Of a stretch of DNA of 64,000 nt, positions 12,701-24,700 are shown one piece after another. Location of the stretch: the NCBI GenBank assembly GCA_013397115.1, contig VWZW01006289.1, positions 1,419,586-1,483,585 of the forward strand, given 5' to 3'. Source of the DNA: Edolisoma coerulescens (taxonomy: Eukaryota > Chordata > Aves > Passeriformes > Campephagidae). How positions within the stretch are numbered: the stretch's first letter is position 1; the number at the start of each line of letters is the position of its first letter. The translations under genes and the position numbers were made by a program. The notes below the pieces were generated by a model. The model saw nothing but the letters and a program-made list of their open reading frames with translations, searched no databases and had not been told where the DNA came from.

Positions 12701-15700
12701 ATGAGGTACAGAGTTCATTGCATGGCTTTTGAATGATTAAGGTTTTATCTCTCTATTTGAATGAGCACAGCAAACAAACTCTTTTGTTGTCATGTTTTGT
12801 TCATGGCACTTGCAAATATCCATGCAAATTCTAGAATTCAGCAACAGTAAGATCATGAGATGGGATTTCCTTCTGCACAGGCTGGAAGAATTCATACTCA
12901 AATATACTAGCCCTTAAACACTAGTCCTTGGCAGTCTTTGGAGGACATGTAGCTAGGCTACTTTTGCTCCTGAGGTTTTTTGGGATGATTTTTTTTTTGT
13001 TTGCCTTCTAACATCTTTCTTTGTGTTTAATTGTCATTCCTGGTCAGGCTTTATTCTCCTTTGCACTAGTTACCACTTTTTTTCTGAAGGATTAGCATGC
13101 CTTTTGAAGGAATAAGGTACCTTTAAAACTTAAGTGAGAGTTTCTTCTGAGCCACACGATTTAGGTTGTTTTCCCTGTCATAAAAATTCTGCCCCTTTTG
13201 TTAGGTTGCCCGGTTCATTAATTACTTGCTTTTAGTCTGCTTCCTGCTTCTCTGAGTCTTTTCCAGAAGTCTCCTATTCACTCTCCTGGATGTTTCTGGT
13301 ATTTTTACTTCCTATTTATGCATAACAAGAAGATGGTCGTGGCCTGGATCCCATGGCAGTGTACAGCTGAACTCAGTAACTGTCTGTTCCATGTTTGTGT
13401 TCTTTAACACTGTTTTGTCTTTTCTGTGGCAGTCCACTGACCTCTGTGAGCAGATACTGCGGGTGGTGAGTAGGTCCAATCGATTGGAAGAACTGGTATT
13501 AGAGAATGCCGGACTTAGAACGTAAGTAATTCCTTCGAAATGTCACTTTAGATGCTGCTTACTCCCACGAAAAGGGATGCGTGATGTATGTTAGCCAGAA
13601 TAAGCATTAAAAAGGCTGTGCTCAATGTCTGTCTAGTTCTGAGGAGCCTGTAGTCACAAGCTTTTTACCAGGTTTTCCAGAATGTCCTTATGTCCAAGAA
13701 ATCCCTTTAAACTGGTGTTTTTTAAGATTCTGCCTGGAGAGTTGGGTTAAGTGGAGAAAAATGGTTGAAAGAGAGCATAAACTTTAAACCAGCTCGCACT
13801 GTTCCTCTCCAAATATGGCTCCAATAGAAGCATTATCAACACCTTTTTATCATTTGAAAAACAGTGGTTTAGGTTTTGTTAAAAAAAGCATATTATTCCA
13901 TCTTGCATAACACATTATTGTCGTTTCATTTCCAAATGAGCTGGTGTTATCTTAATGTGGATTGCTGTCTGCTCAAATATAACAGGACTTCTACATTAAC
14001 AACTTTTTTAAAGAAAGTAGATAAGTAAGTTTAATGGCTTGCCACAGACTTAAAAGGAAGATACACAGAAATAAGCCATACATTTGAATCCTTGCATATG
14101 TTTTAAATACAGTAAGTTGTAGTTACTAGGTATTGGGTTTTATTCCCCCTTCACAGGAAATAGAAGCAAAGTTGAAGTTACTTCCAACTGTGCTAGTTTG
14201 TACTTGTAGTACTTGTTTTAGTGTTAGGGAAGTGTCCAAGACAATGTAGACAAGATAAGCTCTAGAGCTAACAAAATTTTTGTATGATTAAAAAAGCAGT
14301 GGAAAGGTGGGAGAAGCAGAACACTGTGCAAAATTACAAATGAAGCAAGCGCAGGGGAAATATTTGGTGTGCCTTACATTGTCTCCTCTTCCATTGTTTG
14401 AGTCTTCTCCTTTTTAAAGCGGTCTTTGCACTGAAATGCCTTTAAAAGGAAATTGCCCACATGACACGAGAAATTTGAGGTTGAGTTTGGAATAGCACAC
14501 AGACTTTCTCTTTCGCTAGTGCACTGCTTTAAATAGCTATCATTCAAACATAAGCCCCTGGTTTTAATCTCATTTTTCTTGCAATATGTGCCACAAAATC
14601 TAGTGATAATCATTAATATTAAAGGCTATGCTGACTACCTTTGCATGGTGCCTACCTTAACTTACCACAGTTGGATTAACCGCTTTCAGTTTTAACAGGA
14701 CTTGACAGATAATCAACCTGTGACTTTGCTTTTCATGTCTCCATCTACATGCAGAGTGTTTGGCGTTGTGCCTTGGTGTGTATCTGTTCTGATCAACACT
14801 GTCTGTTTTTGCCAAGGATGCATTTGTCAGCTTTGCCATTTTCCATATCTAGGAGATCCTGTTGTTGCTGGGTGTCTTCCTTCCCATGGCTTGCAGACCA
14901 GTCATTTTTAATGAGCTGTGATAGAATGCCAAACCAGGGTTAAGAAGAGCTACCAAGAGTAAAGCTGTAACAAATAACCCAAGCAGCTGCAAGAGCGTAT
15001 TTCTTCCTGCAGCAGAGTCGGTTTAAGATGATTCTGTTATTTTCTATCTTCAGCCACTCATTTCTGTGATTTGGTTTGGGCCACAGCCTCATAAACACTT
15101 GTCATCCTCCCAAATGATGAAACAGCAAACTATTGTGCAGTAGCAGTAATAAGGACCCAGAGCTAGGGAAGTGTGAACTTCCTGTTGGGAAAAACAGGAT
15201 GTCAAGTGAAAGCCCCTGTCTGATAAGATTTGTGCCAGTTTAGATGCTCTTGGAAATTTTATCCCCATTTCTACTGCTTTAACTACACATAAAGGATGCA
15301 GTTTAGATAACATTGGAAGGCTTCAATGCATACAGCAATCACTAATGTTTTGGTAAGTGTTTTAATTAGCATAGGTGATATCCAGATTTCAGAGAGAGGA
15401 GAGTAATTCAGGCTGACCCAAAAAAATGAGCTTCAAAAGAGGGTTAATCCCTGAGGTATTTTAGAGAGGACAATATGTGATGACAAGAATATTGATTTCT
15501 GAGTGGGCAGCTCCGGCTATTGATTAGGCTGGGCTTTGGTGTCTGTCAGGCTTTGCAGCTTGGCCTGACAGGCTCAGGCTGTATATGGTGGGACCTGCCC
15601 TTGGCCTGCAGTGTTGGGAGATGGTAAACTGCAAGGACTTGAATATTAGGGAAAGGTTTTTCCTCCAGAGGGTGGTTGGGCACTGAAACAGGCTCCCAGG

Positions 15701-18700
15701 GCACTAGTCATGACCCCAACCCTGCCACAGCTCAAGGAGCATTTGGACAACAATTTCAGGCACATCATGGGGTTGTTGGGCTGTCCTGTGCAGCGCCAGG
15801 AGCTGGACTCAATCCTTGGGAGTTCCTTCCAGCTCAGGGTATTCTGTGATTTCCATGGAACTGCAAGACAGACTTTCCAGTCTACAAAGACCTGTTTGCA
15901 GGAGCTGGTGCAAGTGATTTGTTTGTTGCACTTACGTGCTCTCTGAAAGCTGGCAGGCAGAATATCCCTGCCTCCTTTCACAGCGTCCTGTGCAGCCCTG
16001 TTCCAAAGGGAGTGGCCAGCTGCGACATGGGGAACAAGAGAAGTGCCTGTTGCTGGTATCCAGAGGGCCTTTGGCAGTGATGTCGAGTCTTATCTTCCCC
16101 TTCTTGACAGGGTCTTAATGTCCTTAGACCTGACAGTGTTGCTTCCTCCCACACATCCTTTTGTTTTCTGTTACAGGGATGTTGTCTAGACAGATCTCAA
16201 GGAATTGTTTTGTTTGTCTGACATTTCCGGATTGGTGGTATTCTTACCCTTGATGAAATATCCTTAGTCTGTCATATGTATACTTGAATTGAGTCTTTTT
16301 GGGGCTTTACCTCCAGGCCTGAATAAGCTTGTTTCAGCCAAGCATGGCTGTGTAACACATACAGAGCAGGTTTGATGCTTTATAGAAAGTTTCAGACTTA
16401 AACTGCTTGCTCTGTTCCTAAGTGTGCAGCCAAAAGAAGTAATAATTTTTATGACTTGAAACAAATAGTGAACGAAGGAGGGGAAGAGATGTCCCCCCAT
16501 GAGCAGAGCCAAAGTGCCTCTGTTTATGGCAGAGGCTGCACAGGGTGTGTGTGTTATTTGTTGTATTATTTTTTCCAAAATGAGCCTTGGGGCCCTGTGA
16601 GCCCAATGTAGATAATCCAGTGTTTTCTGGTGGCAGTCAATTTGCTGGGCCTTTGCTAAGTAGTTGTCCAAAAAGTTCTGATAATGCTGCCTAAATTGCT
16701 GGCGAAAGCTGGGGCAGAGTTTGTAAACAAGCCTGGAGGTACAGGCAAAGCGCTGTAATGACAAGAATCTGTTAGGGATAAAGGAAGAGGAGGAAACTCC
16801 TCAAGAGGAAAGGGTTTGTTGCTTTTTAACTCAAAACCTCATTTTTCTTGGCTGGACATAAGGAGCTTGATTCAGTTGCCTAAGGGCAGGCATCTAGCGC
16901 CATTTGAAATGCTGCAGGATTTCCGGAGTGTTGGGAAATGCAAATGAGGACCTACAGGAGATCCGTAGTCTTTTGCAGCAGCAGCTGGTAGCAAAGCAGG
17001 AGACCCTGGGGCCTGTCAGGTGGCAAAGTTTCAAGTCCAGAAGTTCTTCTTGTTGAATGTTTGTATTCACATGCTGCCTGTGTTTTCGGAAAAGAATGTT
17101 TTTCCTAAAGGCAGCCCTTCATCATGCATCTGCAGTGCTGGAACCAGTTTTAGCCCCAGAAGTCTGTTAAAGGACATAGGGTTTCAAAGGGAAGCTAAAC
17201 TTCCCTGGAGCGTCTCCATACTCCAGTAAACTTTGCAACTGCAGACAACCAAAAGCTATTGAGGCTATTGCTGTTCAGTGTCCTCTCTTTTCCAAATACT
17301 AGAAGAGGATGTGGTTCTCCACTGTGGTTCTCAGCACAGAGTTTGATGGTAGGCAGGATCTGTTCCAAGGAAAGAGGCCAGTGTTAATTAGCATTTTGGT
17401 AGCTCTCCACCACTGGTCTACAGGAGGAGAAATAATGCACTTCAAGGCAGAGAGAGAAAGAACGAAGTTCAAGACATAGTTTTGCTTTCTATCTTGGTGT
17501 CTAACTTAGGTGAAATAAGAACACTGAAGTTATAGCCTCACTTTATCAAAAGCCCACAGTTACTCTAGTCCCTTATTACATGATAACTTCCCAGTTGGTA
17601 TGAGAACAGGTTTGAGGATTTGTCTTAGAGCTGGTAAGACACCAGCCTTACGACTTAATGCAAGGAATGTATCTCCACCAGCACATGACAGTGTGGTGTG
17701 CAGGAGAACCCAAGCTAGCTTTGAACTTAGTGCTGTGGGTGGTGGCAGTCCTGCTGCAGCAAAGCGCTTTTGGACAGGGCAGTGCTCCCTTGCCTCTCAA
17801 GTGGCCTTGGAACAGATGTCATGCTGCTGCATCTACCTACCCAATTGGTGAAGGTTACTTCGAAGCTATCTCTGCTACCTGGCCTGGCTGTTGCCAGCCT
17901 TACAGAACTGATAGTCTGCCATCTCTCTTGGATCCACTGCTGGGACTGTGATCAGCCAGTCATGCCCTTTGATGCTTCTCACTGTAAAAAGAAGCAAAAG
18001 ACCAGTTCACCAGTGTGCTGCTGTTCTTTGAGAGAGCTATTCCTGCTGTTTTATAAGGTTAGAAATACTTCTGGATATGCTGCAAAGCCCATCTGTTTGA
18101 GTGACTATTGGCAGAAAGCTGCTGCAAGTGAGCAGGATGGCTTGTGAGTGAAGAAGGTGGTGGTATGCAAGTTGGTGTATATCTCCCGCTCCTGTGGCAT
18201 GCAGAGAGATGGAAGATGTGCTCAAGTTTTCAGTTATTCTGTGTAACTCCTATTTGATACCTTCAGATCTCTGTCAAAAGCATTTTGGGCTTTAACTGAA
18301 TGGTCTTCAGTCTCTTAGGTCACAGAATGAATAAATAACGAAGGAACCCCCTGTGAAAGATAGGTGGTTAGCCAGATAAGCATCCATGAGGAATCAGTGC
18401 TCTGCAGTAGCATAGGCCACATGTGGCTAGTAATCCCTTGATGCTTTTAAGCCTTTGAGTGTGCTGTTGACAGAGGAGATAACAGGATTCCTTCTCCCTC
18501 TCTTTTTTTTTGCAGAGATTTTGCACAGAAACTAGCCAGTGCCCTAGCCCATAATCCCAACTCAGGACTCCACACGATCAACCTGGCTAGCAATCCGCTT
18601 GAAGATAGAGGTACTGTAACATTTACATTTTTCTCTTTCTATAAATATAATAGGAGGATTATTGCTGCTCTGTTCAGCTTTGCCTGAATAATAGGTTATT

Positions 18701-21700
18701 GTTTTGTATGTAATGCTACTGTAAGTTCCTGTTGTTCACCAATGACTGAGAATTGCCATTATTTTTGACTTATGCGTATCCGTTGCTGTTTTGAAAAATA
18801 TTTAAATGTCTTAAACCAACCCTGGATTTTAAAGGAAGATAGAACACAGTGATTGTTTACGACTAGAGAGTAAAAAAAAAAAGTGGTGTGCCTTTTTAAA
18901 GGTAGTGTAATCAGTTGAAAGATGAAGCACAAGGCAACTTTGTTTCTCGGATTATATTTTTCTGATGGTTTTGTGTTTTTATTTCAGCTGTGATGCCGTA
19001 TTTATTTTCAGTATGAAAATTATTCCTTTTTCTCAGCTCTGTGCTAGCCTGGCCTTTTGTGGGGTCTTGGTGATTTTCAATAATACTGGCATAACTGGCA
19101 TTCTTATGGAGCAAAGTGCTGTTAACTCCACAAGATGGAAAATCAAGCTGAACAGCTCAGCTTTTCTTAGACTAGGCACCGCTAGGCATAATTTCAGTAC
19201 ATATCAAGTCATTCCTCTCCCTTGTCTACTCTTTTTTCACCCAAGAGGCATTTATTTTTAAAATAAGGTTACATTCTTTCAGTCTGGAGTTGACCCTTCA
19301 GCACTGCCCATGTGAGATTTCCATTTGCTTCACTTAATGCATTCCAGGCACACAGTGTTCTGGGATCAGACTATCTTGTGCTTCTGTTGGGCAAGAAGAA
19401 AAATAAGAATTTTATGCAGTGAACCTTTTCTTGTTGTATTTGGTTTGTTTGGGGAAAATTTTCTATTCTCTTTGCTGTCATGATTCAAAATAGAAAAGCT
19501 GTTTCTTCTGATTACAACCTGATGGACTCAATGTTGTTAACACAGAATTTTGTAGGTGTCTCTTCTTTCTTGCTGGTTCAATGAGGAGAAAAATAGCTGG
19601 GAAGGGGTTTTTTTTTTCCTTTCTACTTCTGTATCACTTTTCTTTTGACTAGAAGCAAGTATGATAATGTTTTTGTTTTTAACCTGTTCTGAGGAGGTTT
19701 TTATTTGAAATTGTTCACATGAATTGCTTTAACTCTCCTGATTACCTCTTGCCTGCTGATTATTGCTTGTCCTCGTTAAGAATTCGTATCATATGAAAAC
19801 CAATGCTTTGCTGAAGAACGTTATTATTACAATGTGCCGTAGGCCTACTGCATTTTACAGAAATTCCTGTTGCAAGCTGGAAAAAAGGCTGCTACATTGT
19901 TGATTCTGCTTTTGAAGAAGTGTATTTAGATTGTGTTATTTGAAAGGGTTTTTTTAAAAGGAACTCATTTTTGTGTTGGAAGCAAAACAATTGACCAAAC
20001 ATTGGGTGCTCTACAGTGCAGGGGATCTTTTTTTGGTTTTTTTAAACATATCCATGGAGGTGCTTTCTTTTCAACAAACCTATAGATTCAAACCATTCTG
20101 CAGTATCCACATATAAGATAAAAATGAAATGCAGAAACTACGACTTGGAGAAATTAGTGGGTTTTTTTTGTTATCTCAGCCTCTCCTATCAAATATGCAA
20201 TTAAGATTTGACCTTTTCTTTAGAGAATTATTTAGGTTATAGAGTACTTAAAGAGAAATTAACTATAATTGCAATGTGCAAGTATTGCAACTTTTTGGTT
20301 TAAGAAAACTTTAAGCGTCCTGTGATCTGATATTCCCTGGGTGCAAGGTAGATTTGACTTTGGTAAGCTGGAGCAGTAGGAAGCATTTCACAAATAAAAG
20401 TGGAGATTCATGTAAAAATATGGATTTTGGAAAATACCTTTTGAAAAATCACCTGCAGGAACTGGAAGTAGATTACTTTGCAGTTATAAAGGGAAATCAC
20501 AGAGTTGTGTGTTTTCTGGAGAAGAACATATTGTACCTTATTTGAACACTAAGCTATTATATATTGTTGAGTACCAATAAGTGAAAGCATTATATTATTA
20601 CCTATTAATGCAACTCTCTGTATTCCAACAGCATGGGAAGTGGGTTTAGTTTACCTAAAGCATAGGACCTGGCTTCAGTTCAAATACAGTGCAGTGTTTA
20701 TACGCAATAGTTTTTTACTGAGACCAATCTCTTAATTTGTGATTGGCTGTCTTTATGGTACTGTCAATATTTGTGAGACTAACGCCTGGAAAGTTTATTA
20801 TCAGTCTTGTCTTTAAAAATCTAGCCATGCTGAAGTGATGCAAGTTTTGCTTTTGGCTCTAGTAGGATCAGAATTTAATCTCATATTTTGTTAGAAATAA
20901 TGCAAAACAAACATACTGAAGCCTAGTAGTACTCAAATTCCGAACTGTGTGCCTGGATGCAGCTAACTCCACTTCTGCCATTAGAACTCTCATCTCTGTT
21001 ATGCTGTTAGCAAAAATGAGTGACTTAAAGGGTGTTCAAGGGCCTGAGTAACCAGAAGCACTTTTTCTTTTCTGAACCTGCTTCCTGTATCTTATAGCTA
21101 TAACTTAACCCCCAGTGCTAATAAGATGTTAAGATTGTTCAGCTTGGCAAGAACAATAACTAGTCTGCTAGGCAGCTAAATACAAAGATTGAGAGGTAAA
21201 ACTATTTGCTGCATGTCTTAGTCAAAATGCTTAACAGCAAAAATTACATTTGTGCTATCCTTTGTGGTACTGATTGTACTTACAGAGCTATGAAAGAAAA
21301 TCCTATTAATATGATTTGATTCATTCTTGCTGAAAATTGGTGAAGATATCTGGTTACCATTGTGCTTTACAATAAACGATCCCAAGGCCTCATGGGTCTA
21401 ATATTTCAGCAATATAAATAAAAAAACTATGTATTGTTTTGAGCTGCATGGGTGTTGCACACAACATTCTTTCACAGAGAGCATTAAAAAAAAACCCCTA
21501 CCACAGTATCAACAAGGTAGCTGGCTCTTTCATCATCAGTGATAAGTAAAACAGAATAAAAACAGAGTAAACATAGGTATGTCACCTACAGTTTCACAGA
21601 CTATTTCGTGTCTGTGTATGTGGAGAAGGGTGTCAGCTTTTTAATTTACTATGTTTTCAGTCAAGTAAAAGTAAAAGGTTTTGCCCTCTTTTCTGTGCCT

Positions 21701-24700
21701 TTTTCTCTCCATGTGAGTTGCTGTAGAGGACTGCATTTCACACCTCAGGTTAAGCCTGGAGTTTCTATGTTGATTTATTCCTCTAATAAATATTTCACGG
21801 CTTAGTTCCATTGTTATTTAGGACGTGCCCTCTTAATCAAATTTCAATCTTTTCTTAAAATGGAGCATTAAATTTATGGAGTGGGGAACTTGGACACACC
21901 GAGTAAATGCTTTAATGAAAAGTGCCTTTTTATGGTTTTCTTCTTTGGTTGAATTTGTGCTGAGGTAGTCCAGTCTGTGTCAGCATCTTAATAGGTTTTT
22001 ACTGTTCAGGACTGCAAGCAGTTGTGGCATATCCAAGCCTGTGTCCTGGCTGGTAGCCTGCAGGCTACTGTAAGGGAATTAAGTGGCCATTATGACTTGG
22101 TAGAGGTTTCAGGCTCTTAGGGTTTGCCTCAGAAAAAGAGCATGATGTTAGCTAATGTGGGTGCCTTTCCTGCCTTGACGGCCCTTCCTTTTAAAAGAAA
22201 ATAAAAATAGTTTGAAGTTTTGTGTGAAGCACCATTGTTGGGTTTTAGTTTGTGCCTAGATTTTTTAATTTAGGTTTTTTTTTCTGAAATATAAAGCTTC
22301 CAGATTTTCCAAGTGCTGACTGTTTGTGTTGTAATAGCTTCACTTTGACACCTTCTCAAAAGTATGTGTGTATTACATAGTTTTTAATTAAGGAGGATTA
22401 CTGATGGTTAGCAACAAAATTCCCTATCTGTTCAGTGGTTATCAAAGCAGAGATCTTGATTACATCAGTAATTTCGAAGGTTTAGGATGATAAAATGACA
22501 GAACCCACCTGCACAGTGAGTGCAGTTCCTCCTCTGGTGTCACTGGTGCAGTTTGCCCCTGCTGAGATTTGCTGGGGAAACCTGAGGTCACACAGTTATC
22601 CTGAAAACATCCATTTTGTCTTTGCTCCCCCAACAGGTGTGTCATCTTTGAGCATCCAGTTCGCCAAACTTCCAAAGGGACTGAAGCATTTAAATTTGTC
22701 TAAAACCTCCTTGTCACCTAAAGGTATGTTTTATAAATATGCCTCTTTTTCTGTTCTACAACTTTCAGACTTCTATATTAAAAATACTTTTTCTTACCAG
22801 CTTATAAACTAATTAGTTTTGTAAGTTATTTATGTGTATTTACTCAACAGTGCAACTGCTCTTTTGCAGTCCTGGGTTGCTGAACCATGGGCTGGGTTCT
22901 GGGTACCCTTCAGCACTTTAATAAATTCTGATTTGCTTCTGTAAGGGTTAAGTTTGAACCTGTATTATAAAGGAAGACTGAAATTAGGATTGACATAAAA
23001 GATACGTTTCATATGTGCTTCAAAAAAATGTCTGAAGCAAAAACGTCTAGGGAGATTTCCAAATGTTTTGTACACCATTGTTTTATGAAACCAAGCATTG
23101 TGACAATGGCTGGTGAGTGACTTGCTCTGACTAAAGACTTATTTGTTTTACAATTTACAAGTTTCTGATTTGATATTGTAATTGAAATGTTTGTATATTT
23201 TAAAAGCGGTAACAGCAGTGAAACACAAGTCAGAAGCTTTCAGGAATTTTTGCATTTCTGTTTTACGAATAATGGAAGCAGTGACCTCTTAAACAGACTG
23301 CACAAACCCAGGGTCTCCTGTATAGATAATGAGTGTTAAAAATAGAAAAACCACACTGACATTATTCCTGCTTTTTTGTAGATGTTGATGACCTGGAAAA
23401 GATGACTGAGTTAACAGTATGAAGGACATTAGTTGATAACAGACAGAAACCATGCCCTTTTATCGTCTTAATTATTGCTCTGTGAAGTGCAGATTCAGTG
23501 TTCTCCTTAGCTTCAAGGATTGACCTGGGGAAATATGGGTGGGGTAAAGGACTTTTTCTTGTTTTATTTTCAGTGCATAGGGCTCTTATTATGCTTAAGT
23601 AAACAGTAAATCCTAAGGTGAATTTATTAAATCGTGATTTTCACTAAAAATACTCTATTAAACTCTAGGGTTGTTGTTTTCTACTGCTAACTCAATTTTT
23701 GGTGACAATCAGTCGATTAAGAATCTTGACTAATGTGACATGAACTCTTGAAATGAGATACTTGTGAATTTAACAGAAATTTATGCAGTTCTGATATGTT
23801 CATTCATTCTGTACTTTTCTTCATGTGATCTGAATTATTTCAGCAAGTGATTGTGAAGTTTGAGTCAAGAGAACACTCTAGCTACATTTCCATCTTCATA
23901 AAGAATAAATGCCAGCTTGATGAAGTTCACCCACACAACTCTTGTCAGTGGAGGTGAATTCTGAGGTTATTAAAAGAATCTGAAGGTTTTTAACATAATT
24001 TTTAAAGATGATCTTTATGCAAAAGCTGAAAATATTTTCCAGCATGTCTAATACTGATGACCTTCAGAGTAACATGTTACCATGATTGTTGTCCCATGGC
24101 AGCTCCTCAGTATTCCTTAAAAATAGTATATGCCATGTGTTAAAATGGGAATTCTTACAGCTCTCAGGACCTGAAGCAACTCAGGTTGCTGCAAAGCTGT
24201 CAGTTTTTCTCTAACTTAAGAAGACAGTAATGATTTGGTTTTAACTTGGGAGGCTATTTTTGAACTTGTAATACTTTCTGTGGGGAAAGTCTAAAAGAGT
24301 CCTTGGGTTCAGTAGACTCCAAAGTGCTTGGATTTTTTCCTCCAGTCTTTCTTTTTCTCCTCTTTTTTTTTTTTTTTAAGTAATTTTTTTATTTTAAGCT
24401 TTTCAGAAATTCAGAACAATCCCTTGCAGGTTTCGACCTTATTTTAAAAGTGCTTTCTATTTGAGATAAGTTTCTAAGATTGACAAGTGAAGTTCAGGTG
24501 GCAACTTCCCAGCTGATCTTTCTTCAAATATTGTATCTCAAAGTTCCTGAGAGCTATTAACAGTCTGAGCCTCCTGAGAGTGGTAAAAGAGCATAAAAGA
24601 TTGTCTGCAAATGAAAGTGAGATTACTGTTAGAGTATAGCATGAGGCAGGGTGAAGTTCAAACATAAATTTATTGATTTGAAGATTCTGGTTAAATAGAA

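Larger units (their letters stand above)
10874..13432 (+). other. CARMIL1 intron 6 of window
   Basis: This intron is 2.6 kb. It is notable for two related segments in the same orientation, about 10998-11064 and 12072-12142. The second lies within an exon-like open stretch on the minus strand at 12043-12267. The remainder is unique AT-rich sequence. Confidence 0.85.

Noticed and set aside
17600..18147. Three overlapping plus-strand open frames
   Set aside because: None resembles a known protein, there is no promoter or splice context, and they overlap each other in different frames, as chance frames do.
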